Shown here piece by piece: positions 35,840 through 47,200 of a DNA stretch of 64,000 nucleotides. Below the pieces are notes generated by a model. It was given only the letters and a program-made list of their open reading frames with translations, did no database searches and was not told the DNA's origin. Each line of letters opens with the position of its first letter. Within the stretch, counting starts at the first letter, position 1. The position numbers were made by a program, and so were the translations under genes. Source of the DNA: Piper betle (Eukaryota > Streptophyta > Magnoliopsida > Piperales > Piperaceae); NCBI GenBank assembly GCA_033002965.1, contig JAURVB010013561.1:62001-126000 (forward strand), given 5' to 3'.

Positions 35840-38800
35840 ACGATTATGAACGATGACTTTAAAAATACGATGATCACTCCCAACTACAAAAAGAAGCACA
35901 CCCCTGCTATAGTTTTAAGGTTGCATGCTGTTGTGTGTATCCAATTTTTACTACTTAGTTATAGTGATCGGCTTTGGTCTTTTTATTAGTTACATGAAGA
36001 TGATACAAGTATTTAAACAAAGGTTGTGGTTACCTATTCCAAATACCCTATGCGAGCAATAATTAAAGCGTCAAAGAAATTACACAACATCATCGAATAT
36101 TAGGGCATAAAACCCTAATACCAGGACTTCACGTGGGTCTTCAACTAGTGTGAACCATAAGCTCCTCCACCCACGTTACTCTAACGCCCAAACACTTGTA
36201 GCCAAATACGTTTCGTGTAGCTAACTTAATATAAAAATATAATAATAAAACAGGGTAGCACAACCATCATATCAAACATTTGAATCAAACAAGGTTCACA
36301 TAGTTAAGGAACATGCCTATCATATAGTCATCCACAAAATACATAGTCAAAAACGTAGAACATAGCACAGGGTCCCCGCCACTATAGCCACTGAGCCACC
36401 TAATACATGCTCCTAGGCCAGCCAATGCTAGGGAACCTTACCTACATATAATAGAAAACCACATCAGTAATTAAATAAATTAGATTTTTGGTCTAAATAA
36501 TTACTAGTAAAATAGCAAGCTGACAAATTAGTATTCCATTACCTGCGAGAACTTAGAAATCTTTAGAATTGCCTCATACTGGGTGGAAAGAAACATACTT
36601 AAATGAGTGTCGGCATGCACAGACAATTAATATTTATATTCATGCATACAACACTTACGCCCTCACATCCTCCATATCACACCAGCCACGGTACTCGAAT
36701 GGCAAAAGAAACGGTTAAGTTAGTGCCACAAATTCCAAAATGTGTTGCGTTACGTAATATCCTAATACTCCGCATGAACTTAGGGTTTAAAGGAGTAATA
36801 GTGTGGTCCATACATTTCGTATATACTTTTACTCGTAAAAGTCATAAACCCTCATATTTATACATAGGGTTGCTAATTGAGCGAGTCAGCTCGTGAGCAT
36901 TTGGTGTTCGGCTCAGCTTGACTCGACTCAACTCAAAACTCTACCTTTAAATGCTCAGGTTTGAACTTGAATCCTACAAGTTGAGTTTGAGAAAGGAAGG
37001 GTTCGACTCAAACTCAAACTTGACTTGATAATATAATATAATAATATACAAAATATCACTTGCCTACTCAAAATAAATTTAAAAATGTGACAAGGGGGAT
37101 ATAATTTTGTATCAAAATATACTTCTTCGGATTCTTCCCAGCCTCCAATTTCCAATCGTCTCTTTCCTTCACGGCTTCCAAAAGGTGCTTCCATGTCTTA
37201 TCGAATTTTCTAGTTAATAGTTATCTATAATAAAAAATCACATAATTTTATGAAAAAGAAAAAAAATGCTAATAGAGGATGCACACTTATATTAAAATTT
37301 TCTTCAATGTTTGCCGATAACATGATATGATAAATACTTATATGAAAAAAAGAAAGCACTAAATCAGACCCCAAAAAATAAATACCCAACAAATATACAC
37401 AAAATAGAAATCAAACATAGAAAATTGTGTTTTTTTAAAAAAAAGATCAAGAAATTTAAAATGGCTTATTCCAATTTAATTGTATAGCATTTTATTATAT
37501 TTTATTATATTTTATTTAGTATTTTTTAGATTTATTTTATTATTATTGACTCGAGTTGGGGCAAGTCAAATTTTACTTACAAAACTACCCTTTCATGCAT
37601 TTTCTCCCCAACCGGAAATGCCTCTTCCACTTCCTCTCTTGGCTACCCTCCTCTTATAGCTGTGCCACGCTGCTGCTGCCGCCCCCACTGTGGGAGATTG
37701 GAACTTCCCTCTCCGACCACTGTCCCCAACCCATTGCCATCCTCCTTCGCTCAGACCGCGGCCTGACTTCCTCAGCATTCCCGAAGTGCAACTCTTCCTC
37801 TCCCGGCCGCCTTCTTCTACTGGCCGCCACCGCTGTGGCCGACCAGAGCCTTACTCTCCGACCACCATTCCAAACCCTTCACTGTCCTTCTCTGCTCGTA
37901 CCATGGCCTGACTGAACCTCTCCCGACCGCCTTCTTCTTCTAGTCACCGCCGCCGTTGTGGCCGACCAGAGCCTAAATCTCTGACCACCTTCCCCGACCC
38001 ATCGCCATCCTCCTCCTCCCGGAACATGGCTTGAGTTCACCAGCGTTCCCGAAGTGCAACTCTTCCTCCCAGCCTTTTTATTATATACCAAAGACACCAA
38101 CCCCATCCTCTTCCTTCTTCCTCACCACCCACATTCTCTCAATCCCCACCATGTCTCTCGTCGACTCCTTTTGTGCTCACAAGGGTCTGCTTTGAAGTCT
38201 GAGAACATATGGTGGCCCAGTTGTGTCTCATGGTGCCTTCCACCTGCCACCTACCACCCCTGCGTCTTCTATTAGGAGCCCAGCTTGTTGAAGCTCCCCA
38301 AGGTGTGCTTCTTCCCATGTGTGTTTTGTTATTTGGTATGTGCTGGGTCATCTATCAACCCACCCAGTATGAGTTTGTTCTCTTTGGTTTGCTGGTATGT
38401 CATGTTTATATATATATATATATATATTAAAGAAAAACTTCAGTGAATTTGTATTATACGAGGAACTAGATGATTTGGGTAAAATCCGATTGGATGTAAT
38501 ATCTACTTTGTGATGCTGATTCGAAATTGTTAGAATTTCATGACTGTATATCTACTTTCATGAGTGTATAAACGAAATTGTTAGAATTTCATGATGTCGA
38601 TTTTGAGTATATATGTTCAAAACTTGTTCGATCTCAAGTTGAGCTTGAACAAACTTCGAGCTATTTGAGCACAAGCTGAGCTTAGCTCACTCGCTTGTTT
38701 AGCAGCCCTATTTATACATATAGGCTTAGGAGATGAATAAATACTTAAGATCATCTTATCTTTCTGGATTTATACATAAGCCATAAACCATCAAGAGGTC

Positions 38801-40321
38801 TCAACCTTGAAGTTTTATTGAACACGTTTTGAAAACATGGCTAAATGGCCCAACATTAGAGGGATCTGATAAAATGCCACTGATGTCGTCCGATGTCTAA
38901 AACGCTGTTAAACTCGACACGTAGGGAGTCAAGCAGATATGAATCAAAGGGAGAGTCCTATGGACCTAGATGAGTAAAGCTTCGTATTTAAGTCGGTGAA
39001 CTCACCCACGATACCTAGCACGGAGAAGGAACTGAATAAGAATCGGGTCACATCAGCATGCAAAACAAGGCAAAGCCTCCACACAAGCTCAACACTTAAA
39101 CATCACTTGATTATCTTAATTAGTTCCTAAGTGAAGTGTTAAGCCATATTAGGTAATTTAATTAAGGTTTAAGTTTCATGTTCACTTAGTGAGCTTTAAT
39201 CAATTCTAGGGTTTTAATCAAATGGGCTTACGAGATGATTTTTCAGACGGGCATAATAATGTCCAAATGGGCTAAAATTTGGATGGGTGGGACCTTACAC
39301 TCCAAACTTCATAGGTAAATTCCACCATGGCTGGCCTACGGGTCAATCAAGGGGAACAAGGCCTATTAAGCTCGGCCCTAAGGTGCTAGAAGAGTATTCT
39401 TGGGCCACGCACAAATTTTGTAATAATTCGTTCATGGGCTAGATGACTCCAAATGAGTTTAGGTCTGTGGGCCTAGTTACACACGGAGCTTGAGTCCAAT
39501 AAGAGTTCGGTCCAATTTACTTTACAAGTAGGTATAAGTGGATTTTACAATTTAGAGGCAGCACAAACCTGAAACTAATGAGGGAAGACCAAGAGGAGGT
39601 CTTTTGAGACATCCAACCTCAAAACCTACTACCCTAGGAAGCTAGAAATTTGGAAGAGGGTGATTCGAGCTCCAAGGAGGAAGAATAAGGCTAAGAGAGG
39701 AGAAGAAGGTTGTTGGAGGTGAGGAGGGAAAGAGAAATGGTGAAAAGGTGAAAGAAGGGATGAGTTTTATAGAAAAAGGGTGGTTGAGTTGGTGATGTTA
39801 TAGGTATGTGTGTCATACTTAAAGAAGTATGGGTTGGATAAAGAGGTATAGATTAATTAAGTGATGTTATAGGTATGAGTGTCGTATTTAAAGAGGTATG
39901 CGTTGGATTAGATAAAGATGTATGTGTTAGGTTAGTTAAAGAAGTATGGATTGGGTTACCCAAAACCCCAAAACTTAGGTTTTTACCTAAAGTGATCAGA
40001 TTTACCTTAAGAATTGCACTGCAAGTCCCAAATAAGGGTTAGGATAGTTGGAAAGGGTCAAACACACAACAAGTACATAAAAGACACATGAGGAACATGG
40101 TCCTAGCATTTAACTATATACGACTTAAATGTACCAAACATGAAAAAGCCAAACGAGTAGCATCCAAACAGGTATACTGAGTGCCGAAGGAGGCTAAGGC
40201 CGGGTAAACTTACACCATACCATACACGAACCACAATAAGAAGGGTCAGACCCTACTAATTCGATTTGGATAACAACCAAACCAATAATAAAACCATCAG
40301 GCAAACGGCCCGGGTTTTACA
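35840..40321 (-). mobile_element. LTR-B copy, minus strand, truncated and interrupted by a hAT element
   Basis: The left part from GATGACTTTAAAAATACG matches 32014 onward in the other minus copy. The right end closes GGCCCGGGTTTTACA at 40321, matching the LTR-B terminus. The first ~260 bp of the LTR are missing where it meets the Tat-like LTR. A hAT insertion occupies 36865-38710. The 39570-39830 region holds the purine-rich segment found near 33520-33720. No PBS or coding sequence is attached. Confidence 0.7.
36865..38710. mobile_element. Non-autonomous hAT-type DNA transposon, 1846 bp
   Basis: Ends are TAGGGTTGCTAA on the left and, reversed, TAGGGCTGCTAA on the right. Imperfect terminal inverted repeats of roughly 26 bp continue with AGCGAGT. 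A perfect 8-bp target-site duplication TTTATACA is at 36857-36864 and 38711-38718. TAGGG ends with an 8-bp duplication are diagnostic of the hAT superfamily. There is no transposase reading frame. The centre (about 37490-38400) contains a GAGTC-rich module followed by a C-rich leader resembling LTR-A, so it has acquired LTR-derived DNA. Confidence 0.9.
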
Positions 40322-41260
40322 TCCATCAAGTTGTAGCTAGAGCCAAAAAAATTGGCCGATTTACCTGAACTAATTGAAGGCTGTCAGCCCTCACCATTGG
40401 CGACAACAAAGGTTTCTTTTTCAGATGGGCATATCAAGTCATGGCCACCCTGTTTCAATTAGATATAGTTTCTTAAAACTAAACCCCTCCCACTTAAGTT
40501 GAAGATACTCAGGTCAAGTCTTAGATTTTTCCATATTTCCGAAAACAAAGTCCCTTTTTTCGTTAAAAACTCTTTTAAAAAATTATATATTGTCTTGGGT
40601 AGTCTTTTATTTGAGTTAGATTTGTGATCCATGAAAAATACAACTTGTTATTTTTAATATCTACCTTTTTAAAAAAATTCTATACATGGTACATAAAATA
40701 GATTGGTAGATTTAATCCTCATAATGGGCAATAATTTAATTGGGGAGTTCATAGAAATAATATGCGCATAAAGATAATGCTAAGTGATTAGTAGGAACCA
40801 ATAAGAAATCATTGTTTTACATATTCATCATAAAAGAAGATGCTCGCATTCATCATAGCATGTTATATATCCTACTACATTTAATCACCAATTCGTCTCA
40901 ATCCCTCCAAAAAAATTTAAACATTTCTACAAGCCTACAAACCTTAGCCCCTCCGAAAAGATAATGCAGTATTAGTATTTACCAAAGCATTTCAATTTGC
41001 TTTGTTGCAACTGTTATAAAGTTGTAGATCTTTGCAAGTATGCATTAGAAGCTTCCTAGTTGCGTACAATATTTAGTATCATTGTAAAATTTTGAAAGAT
41101 TATACCTAATCTTCTTGATGCAGGCAGTTTCAATACCTTCATTCTCTGCTACAAAGAACAATATCCAAACCAAGAAACATTATTTGCAGTACTTGTTTGC
41201 TTTACAGTACTTGATAATACTCCCTCACATTTGAAGTTAGTTTTTACAGTACTTGATCAC
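40322..41260. other. Gene-less spacer downstream of the PPR pseudogene
   Basis: AT-rich DNA. Its right part would be the 3' flank of the PPR gene. Nothing else recognised. Confidence 0.5.
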
Positions 41261-43444
41261 TTAGACATCAATCTTTTTGAGGTTTGAAGCATAATCCCAA
41301 GCTTCCATATACTTGTTTCCTTTACAGTAACCATCTATGACGATCTTGTACGTTAGCTGGGTAGGCCTACAACCATGCTCCAACATATAACTCACAACAT
41401 TATCCACCTCCTTAAACATACCAAGGCTAGCATAACTTGCCACAAATGTGTTGGGCCCCTAAAAAGGACTTGCACCCTCAAAAGGGACTTACAATAAGTG
41501 TCAAGAGTTTCTCTTAATCCAAAAATTAATTTAAGAAATAAAGCTTTCTCATTAGCTTATATACAAATTACTAACATCATCTACGACCGATGTGGGATAA
41601 ATTGAACAATTCCCCTTCACACATTGGGCATCCCTAACTCCCCTTCACATATTGGGCATCTACAAAACTATCATCGTCTAACAGACTCCCCTTAAACGGC
41701 ACCCACTTGACAAACCCATGAAGGAAACTCCGACAATCGGTTTAGGCAAACACCAAATCTCCCAAGATCGTAACTTGACTCTAATACCATTGTTGGGTTT
41801 TTTGGGCCCTCAAAAGGAACTTACAATAAGTGTTATGACCCTCTCTTAATCCAAAACTTAACTTAAGAAATAATGTTTTCCCATTAGCCTATATACAAGT
41901 CACCAATATTAACTACGACCAATATAGGTTAAATCCAACAAAATGTATTAGAAGGAGAATATGCAAGGACAATCCCTAGCTCTCTCATCTCACTCAGTAT
42001 TCTTAGGGCTTCTTGCATGAGGCCTTGCTTACAGAAAGCATTGATGACAGTGTTGTAGGACACTAGATCGGGTTTTCCTCCCGAGTTTTGAATTCCTGAG
42101 GCTCTTCCAACACTCCCCATTTCTTGCGTACATATCCATTAAGCTGTTATAAATCACTAGATCGGGTTCAAGTCCATTCTCACGAATCATGGTTAAAACC
42201 TCATGGGCCTAATCATAAACTTGTTAAGGATAGATTGAAAGGAGAGAATTGAAGATCACTAAATCAGGCTTGTAGCCAAGATTTTTTACTTCCTTGAATG
42301 CTTTCTCTATTCCTTTTAATTCTCTACAACTGAAATTGGTAAGAATGAGAGTCCTCAACAGCATCCAACTAGAGTATATACGGCCACTATATACTTCTTC
42401 TTTGATTTGCTCAATTCCAAATGCGTGAACTCCCTTTAAATAACACTGGAGCATCAAAGAGTAGGAAGTTTCTTTGGGTTTGAATCCCTTGTTCTGCATA
42501 TCTTCCAAAACAGATTCTGCTGCTCTCCAATCCCCCTTCCTTGCCAAGGCATTCAAAAGGGAATTATAGGTAGTCACACTAGGGCTATAACCAGCCTTGG
42601 CCATTTCGTCCTGCATCCTTCTAACATCTATCTTGGATCCACATCGACCATAAGCATTGATTTGTGTGTTAAATGTATCACGAACAGGCTCAAATTCACA
42701 TATCAGACTCACATACTTGGACGTACCCCTTCTTCCCACACATTGCAAGCAATGTATTCCAAGTCACCCTGTTAGGAAGAATTTCATTCTTCTACATTTG
42801 GGAAAGTATCTCCGCCATGTCTTTAAACTTCGATTTCTTGCCAAGCATCCCAAGATTAGCATTATAAGTAAGAATGCAGGACCGTAGTATATACTCTAAC
42901 ATCAAGATCATACAATTCAATCGGAATTGAGTCGAACATCTTCGACGCAACACAGTGCCGCGATTCCTTACCCAAAACCATCACAATCGCTTTCGACTGT
43001 TTGATCACCCAACCTCGGCTTCACCTCCCGGGCATTCGAAACAATCCATTGAAACACCATTAGAGATATCTCCCAGTCACCGGACAGCTCCAACCCCTTT
43101 AACACACCGACCAGGTCCACCTCCAGAATATCTGCTTTGGCAGCGTCAAGAAACGGACGCAATAAGCTCAATGGATGCTTGACGATGAATTCGAGCACAA
43201 TCTTGCCGAACTCCGACAACAAGTCGAGCTCGGTGCTGTCGGGGAAGGGGTGGGGCTTGGGGCGGGCAGGGATGATGGGCGGGGAGGAGAGTTGGAGGAG
43301 GTGGTGGAGGCGGGAGTCGACGGGGAAGGTGGTGGTGGTGGTGGCGGGGAGAGGGGATGGGGGAGGCTTGAAGTTGAGGGAATGAGGGGGTTGGCCGGCG
43401 CCGGCGGGGAAGGTTGGGCGGTGGGGGAAGATGGCGCCTTCCAT
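41261..43444 (-). pseudogene. PPR protein pseudogene (At2g18940-like, chloroplast P-class)
   Basis: The ATG at 43442-43444 opens MEGAIFPHRPTFPAG, matching the start of Arabidopsis At2g18940, followed by a Pro/Ser-rich transit-peptide-like region. Pentatricopeptide repeats follow in the 35-residue rhythm, for example DTFNTQINAYGRCG, TTYNSLLNALARKGDW, ETSYSLMLQCYLKG, PDLVIFNSLLSIY and PDLVSYNTVINAFCKQG. The family binds organellar RNA. Breaks: a frameshift near 42970, a deletion at about 42865 removing many central repeats (VLHSY is joined to a late repeat), an in-frame stop and frameshift near 42740-42800, more frameshifts near 42080-42220, and a TRIM insertion at 41449-41940. The sequence ends early at a TAA (41261-41263). 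The natural gene is about 820 codons without introns. This copy cannot make it. Confidence 0.9.
41449..41940 (-). mobile_element. TRIM element (family TRIM-I, copy 2) inside the PPR pseudogene
   Basis: 492 bp with LTRs at 41449-41608 (160 bp) and 41791-41940 (150 bp), related to those at 16202-16774. A PBS variant (minus strand ATGGTATTAGAGTC) lies at 41777-41790, directly beside the right LTR. A purine-rich tract lies to the right of 41608. A perfect 5-bp duplication AAATG is at 41444-41448 and 41941-41945. It splits a PPR repeat: the codons for ...SNTF lie on one side and VASYASLGMF on the other. Confidence 0.93.
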
Positions 43445-44212
43445 GGTTGGCGACTTTTACAGTGTCGTTCTCCTTATTTGGTTTACAGCTTTTACAAGCT
43501 ACGGCTTTCACAAGCTAGCCGCTAGTAATTGTTCCTCCACCAATAATTAAATCCCTCTTTAGTTTACCCAAAACTAGGATGCAATCGAGACTTATGTCCT
43601 GCACTAGTAGGGTGAACAACACTAAATAAAAATTCAAGTTTGAAGTTTTTTTTGACTAAAATTTAGGTTAGAGGTAATTCAGTGAAAAAACTATAAAATA
43701 CTTTAAACCCGCCTTGCTTAGGTTTTGAAAAGTGTTTAAATATAACTTTGACCCTACATTCCCTTTCCATGTTTCCTTTTATTTCTTCAATCATGGCATC
43801 CTTTCGTAGTAGCCGCGGTTGATTGCCACTATGTATATCTCAAAAGACCTGAACATTTGCTTAGGAACCGTCCCGCTCATAGTTGCCATACACAGCTTAC
43901 AAGCTCGCCTCTGAACAATACACAAGAAACCCACACACAAAAACAAGATGGATTGCAAGCAACCAACAATTACGAAACATCATTCACAATTCTGCCAAGA
44001 TCTTTGCCTTCAACCTACAAACCATAGTGCTAACATTCCTATACTAAAAAAAACAAAAAACAAAAACAAAGTTACAACAATAGACTGGTGCATATATTTC
44101 TATATGCTCTGCCAGCATTGCAGAAGCATAGTTACTTCCACACACGCCCACTTCCAGCAATGGTCATCCTCCGTGTAACAGAGCGCCGAGACTAGATGGA
44201 AACTTTGGCAGC
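43445..44212. other. Intergenic spacer between the two host pseudogenes
   Basis: 768 bp. It would hold the PPR promoter and the 3' flank of the KAKU4-like gene. No element or conserved site recognised. Plus-strand frames over 43137-43525 are shadows of the PPR coding strand. Confidence 0.5.
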
Positions 44213-47200
44213 CTAGCGTTTCTTTGTCTGAACATTAGGGTCAATAGTTTCACTAACCAAAGATACCGGCGCTTCACTTAAAACATTGTGATGACGTATG
44301 GTGCTGCTGACTGAAGAAACAGAATGGATATGACTGCTTGAAACTGCATGGCTAATGTCGTTTACCAGTTCTGCCAGAGTGGGCACACTTTCAGCAGCAC
44401 ATCTGTACATTTTAAAAAATGATTTGAGCATCAGCAAAATTGATCTTCAAGCCTTCAAACGCTTAGAAACGCAAGAAAGGCATATTATGTAGTAGCATTT
44501 AGCATCACTGATGCAGAGTCATCCACAACATTGTTCTTGCTCTTCTTAAAACCCACAAGATTGTTGGTATCTTATAAAATTAGAAAACAAAGAACAAAAT
44601 ATCTGTCCTCTCAATGCACGAGGGAAGCAATCAAATAGAAAATTGGACATTTGAAAGCCTCCAGATTCCCAAATTTCCTTGTGCATCTGTGGAGTATGAA
44701 TTAGAAAAGTGCTTAGGAAATACTAACCTTGGTAACGATACGTCAACATCCTTGACTGGCAAAACCGCTAGATCATGACTCTTATCTGCTGATACTTCCC
44801 CTGAATAATACATTCAGAAAACAACCCAGACGTCCATAACCAACCCAAAAGCAAAGATATGAAATGATGCATGATAAATTTATCAAAACAGCCCTCACAT
44901 TCACTTTTACTATGGTGTGATAGCCTTGTCTTAAAATTTAGTAAAGGGTACAGTACCGACATGCCAAAAAAGGACCCACATTTTGACCTAAATCTTTCCA
45001 AAACTCATAAAGAAGTTGAGACTGAGGCACATAACAAACTGAGTTTACCATTATGATACTCCACGACATCCTGGAAACAAGAATTTTGCAAGCTTTCTAC
45101 TTCTCCATCATCTTTATCAGTTTTGGCTTCTAGTGTACCCTACATAAGAACCAGTTAACATTTCAGCACAAAAATATCCACTTCAGAACCATAAAATTCG
45201 TCTAATCATTTTCTGACCTCACTTTTATCCAATACTCCCGCAAGTTTGCTCACATTTTCTTCCATAAGAATAGGCTCTCCAGCATATTTCGTGCCAAAGC
45301 AACACCATTTTCATTTCCAACGACACCATTCTCATGTATTTTAGACGAAGACATTTCTCCAAAAATGCCTTCCTGCCTTGCAGCAACTGACAAATTTCCC
45401 TGTATGACAACTCTCAAATCATCATGTGAGATGATTCTGGCACCTTCACCCTCTACAATACTGACATTATCACTTTGTGACAGAGCTTGAGGTTCTGCTG
45501 TGTCTTCAACTATCTTTGGATGAACTTGTCGAAATCCATCAGCTACATTCTCTGAGCCAGTATGAAAAGCATGTCTTTTAAGTAGCTACATGAAAAGTTA
45601 ATAATTGTGATCAATAATAAAAAAGAAAACAGAAACTATATTTATAGAGAAAATGATGATTAAATTTACGAAAAACCTTAGAATAAGTCATATTTTGATT
45701 GGGACTAGCAAGTGGAGCTTTGTCACTAGAATAATGCAAACCAGAGGTTGGTGGGCTTCCATATCCATGATTGAACAAAGAAGGGGAGGCCCGAGGAGGT
45801 CATGACAACAAGAATGATTTTGCCAGAGTATCTCCTTCACTAAGATCACCCTGCATACATCAATATTCCTTACTTTTGAGAAGCCCATCAACGAGAATAT
45901 CATGATTAAACAATCAGTGTGCAGTAAAATATACAGTTTTTTTAAGCTGAAAAAAAGGCACAAAATAATAAAAAATGGATAATACAGATAGGGAAACCAA
46001 GGAGATGAATTGTCCAACTACAACATAAAAAAAGAAAATTGGATCGACTATAACTGATTTTACTCAAAAGGACATCTACTAACTATGGCTTCATCTGAAC
46101 CAGCTAAAATTTATTTGAAACTGCTAACAATCCAAAGCAAGTCAACTAAGAAAAGAATTGAAATATAAAGCAAAGGTAACCAACGGTGATCAAAGAAACT
46201 CTTAACAGAAACGTGAATTATGCTGGTTAAAATCCATGAACAAATAAAATATATATTTTAAAAATGTGAATACTAGAACATTACAAGAAAAAAATATGTA
46301 TTAATTTTAAGAAAGCAGATCCCATGGTCTAAGTTCAGTGTTCTTGCCTAATCCACATTCTTTCCTTTGATCCTTTTCTTGGCCCCGAAGACAGCTATAT
46401 CTGGCATATGTGGCCGAATTGCTGAAGGGAGTAGAGTGATCCCACTTTCAGTTAAAAAGAATGAATTATCTCTCTAACTTGAAAGAATAGATAAATATAA
46501 ATAAATATCAATATGAGACAGCTACCACTTGCACATGTTTCATCAAAAGCTACTAGTTTGCAAAAATCTTTTGCAGCAGGGAAATCAACGATTCTTGATT
46601 AGATTATCTTTATTAGTCTAGCACACTCTTCCCAAAAAGCCATTTAAAGTTCCTATTATGATAACATCCAAAAGGATGGTTTGCATAGATGTCAAGTAAT
46701 AAAAGTCATTTTCAGAATAATCAAATATTTGTTAATCCATTTCAAGACCTCTACATCAAAATTATGTTCTTCACTCATTTTATTGGAGTGAAGGTGATGA
46801 GACATATATAAAAAAAAAAGAAACAGAATAATAAACACCTAGGAATGCAAAATAATTAAAATAAATCATCACAACGTATTAAAATAAATTTATGCACATA
46901 AGTTCGTTGAGCACGCAATAATAATGAATATCAACCAACAAAAAAACAGATAATTAATTTAATCAATCATTCCATTTATTGCTTACATTTTTCCAAGCAT
47001 ACAATGTAAAGTTACATGTAACAGCCATGTTTGCGTCCCACTTCTTAAGTAGAAAGACTTTGTTATTGTAAAATGGTGCATATGATGGAGGGCAGCTCAA
47101 TGATACAAGGGATAAGAATATACTCATTATATAGGCCTTTCCCCCTCCCTCTTATTACCTTCTCCTTTTAAACTTCCTCCACAAATCTATCTTTACCTTT

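Noticed and set aside
36603..36896. 97-codon plus-strand frame
   Set aside because: Within the LTR-B copy and crosses the left end of the hAT insertion.
43137..43525. Plus-strand frames of 82 and 116 codons
   Set aside because: Shadows of the Pro/Ser-rich N-terminal coding region of the PPR pseudogene on the other strand.
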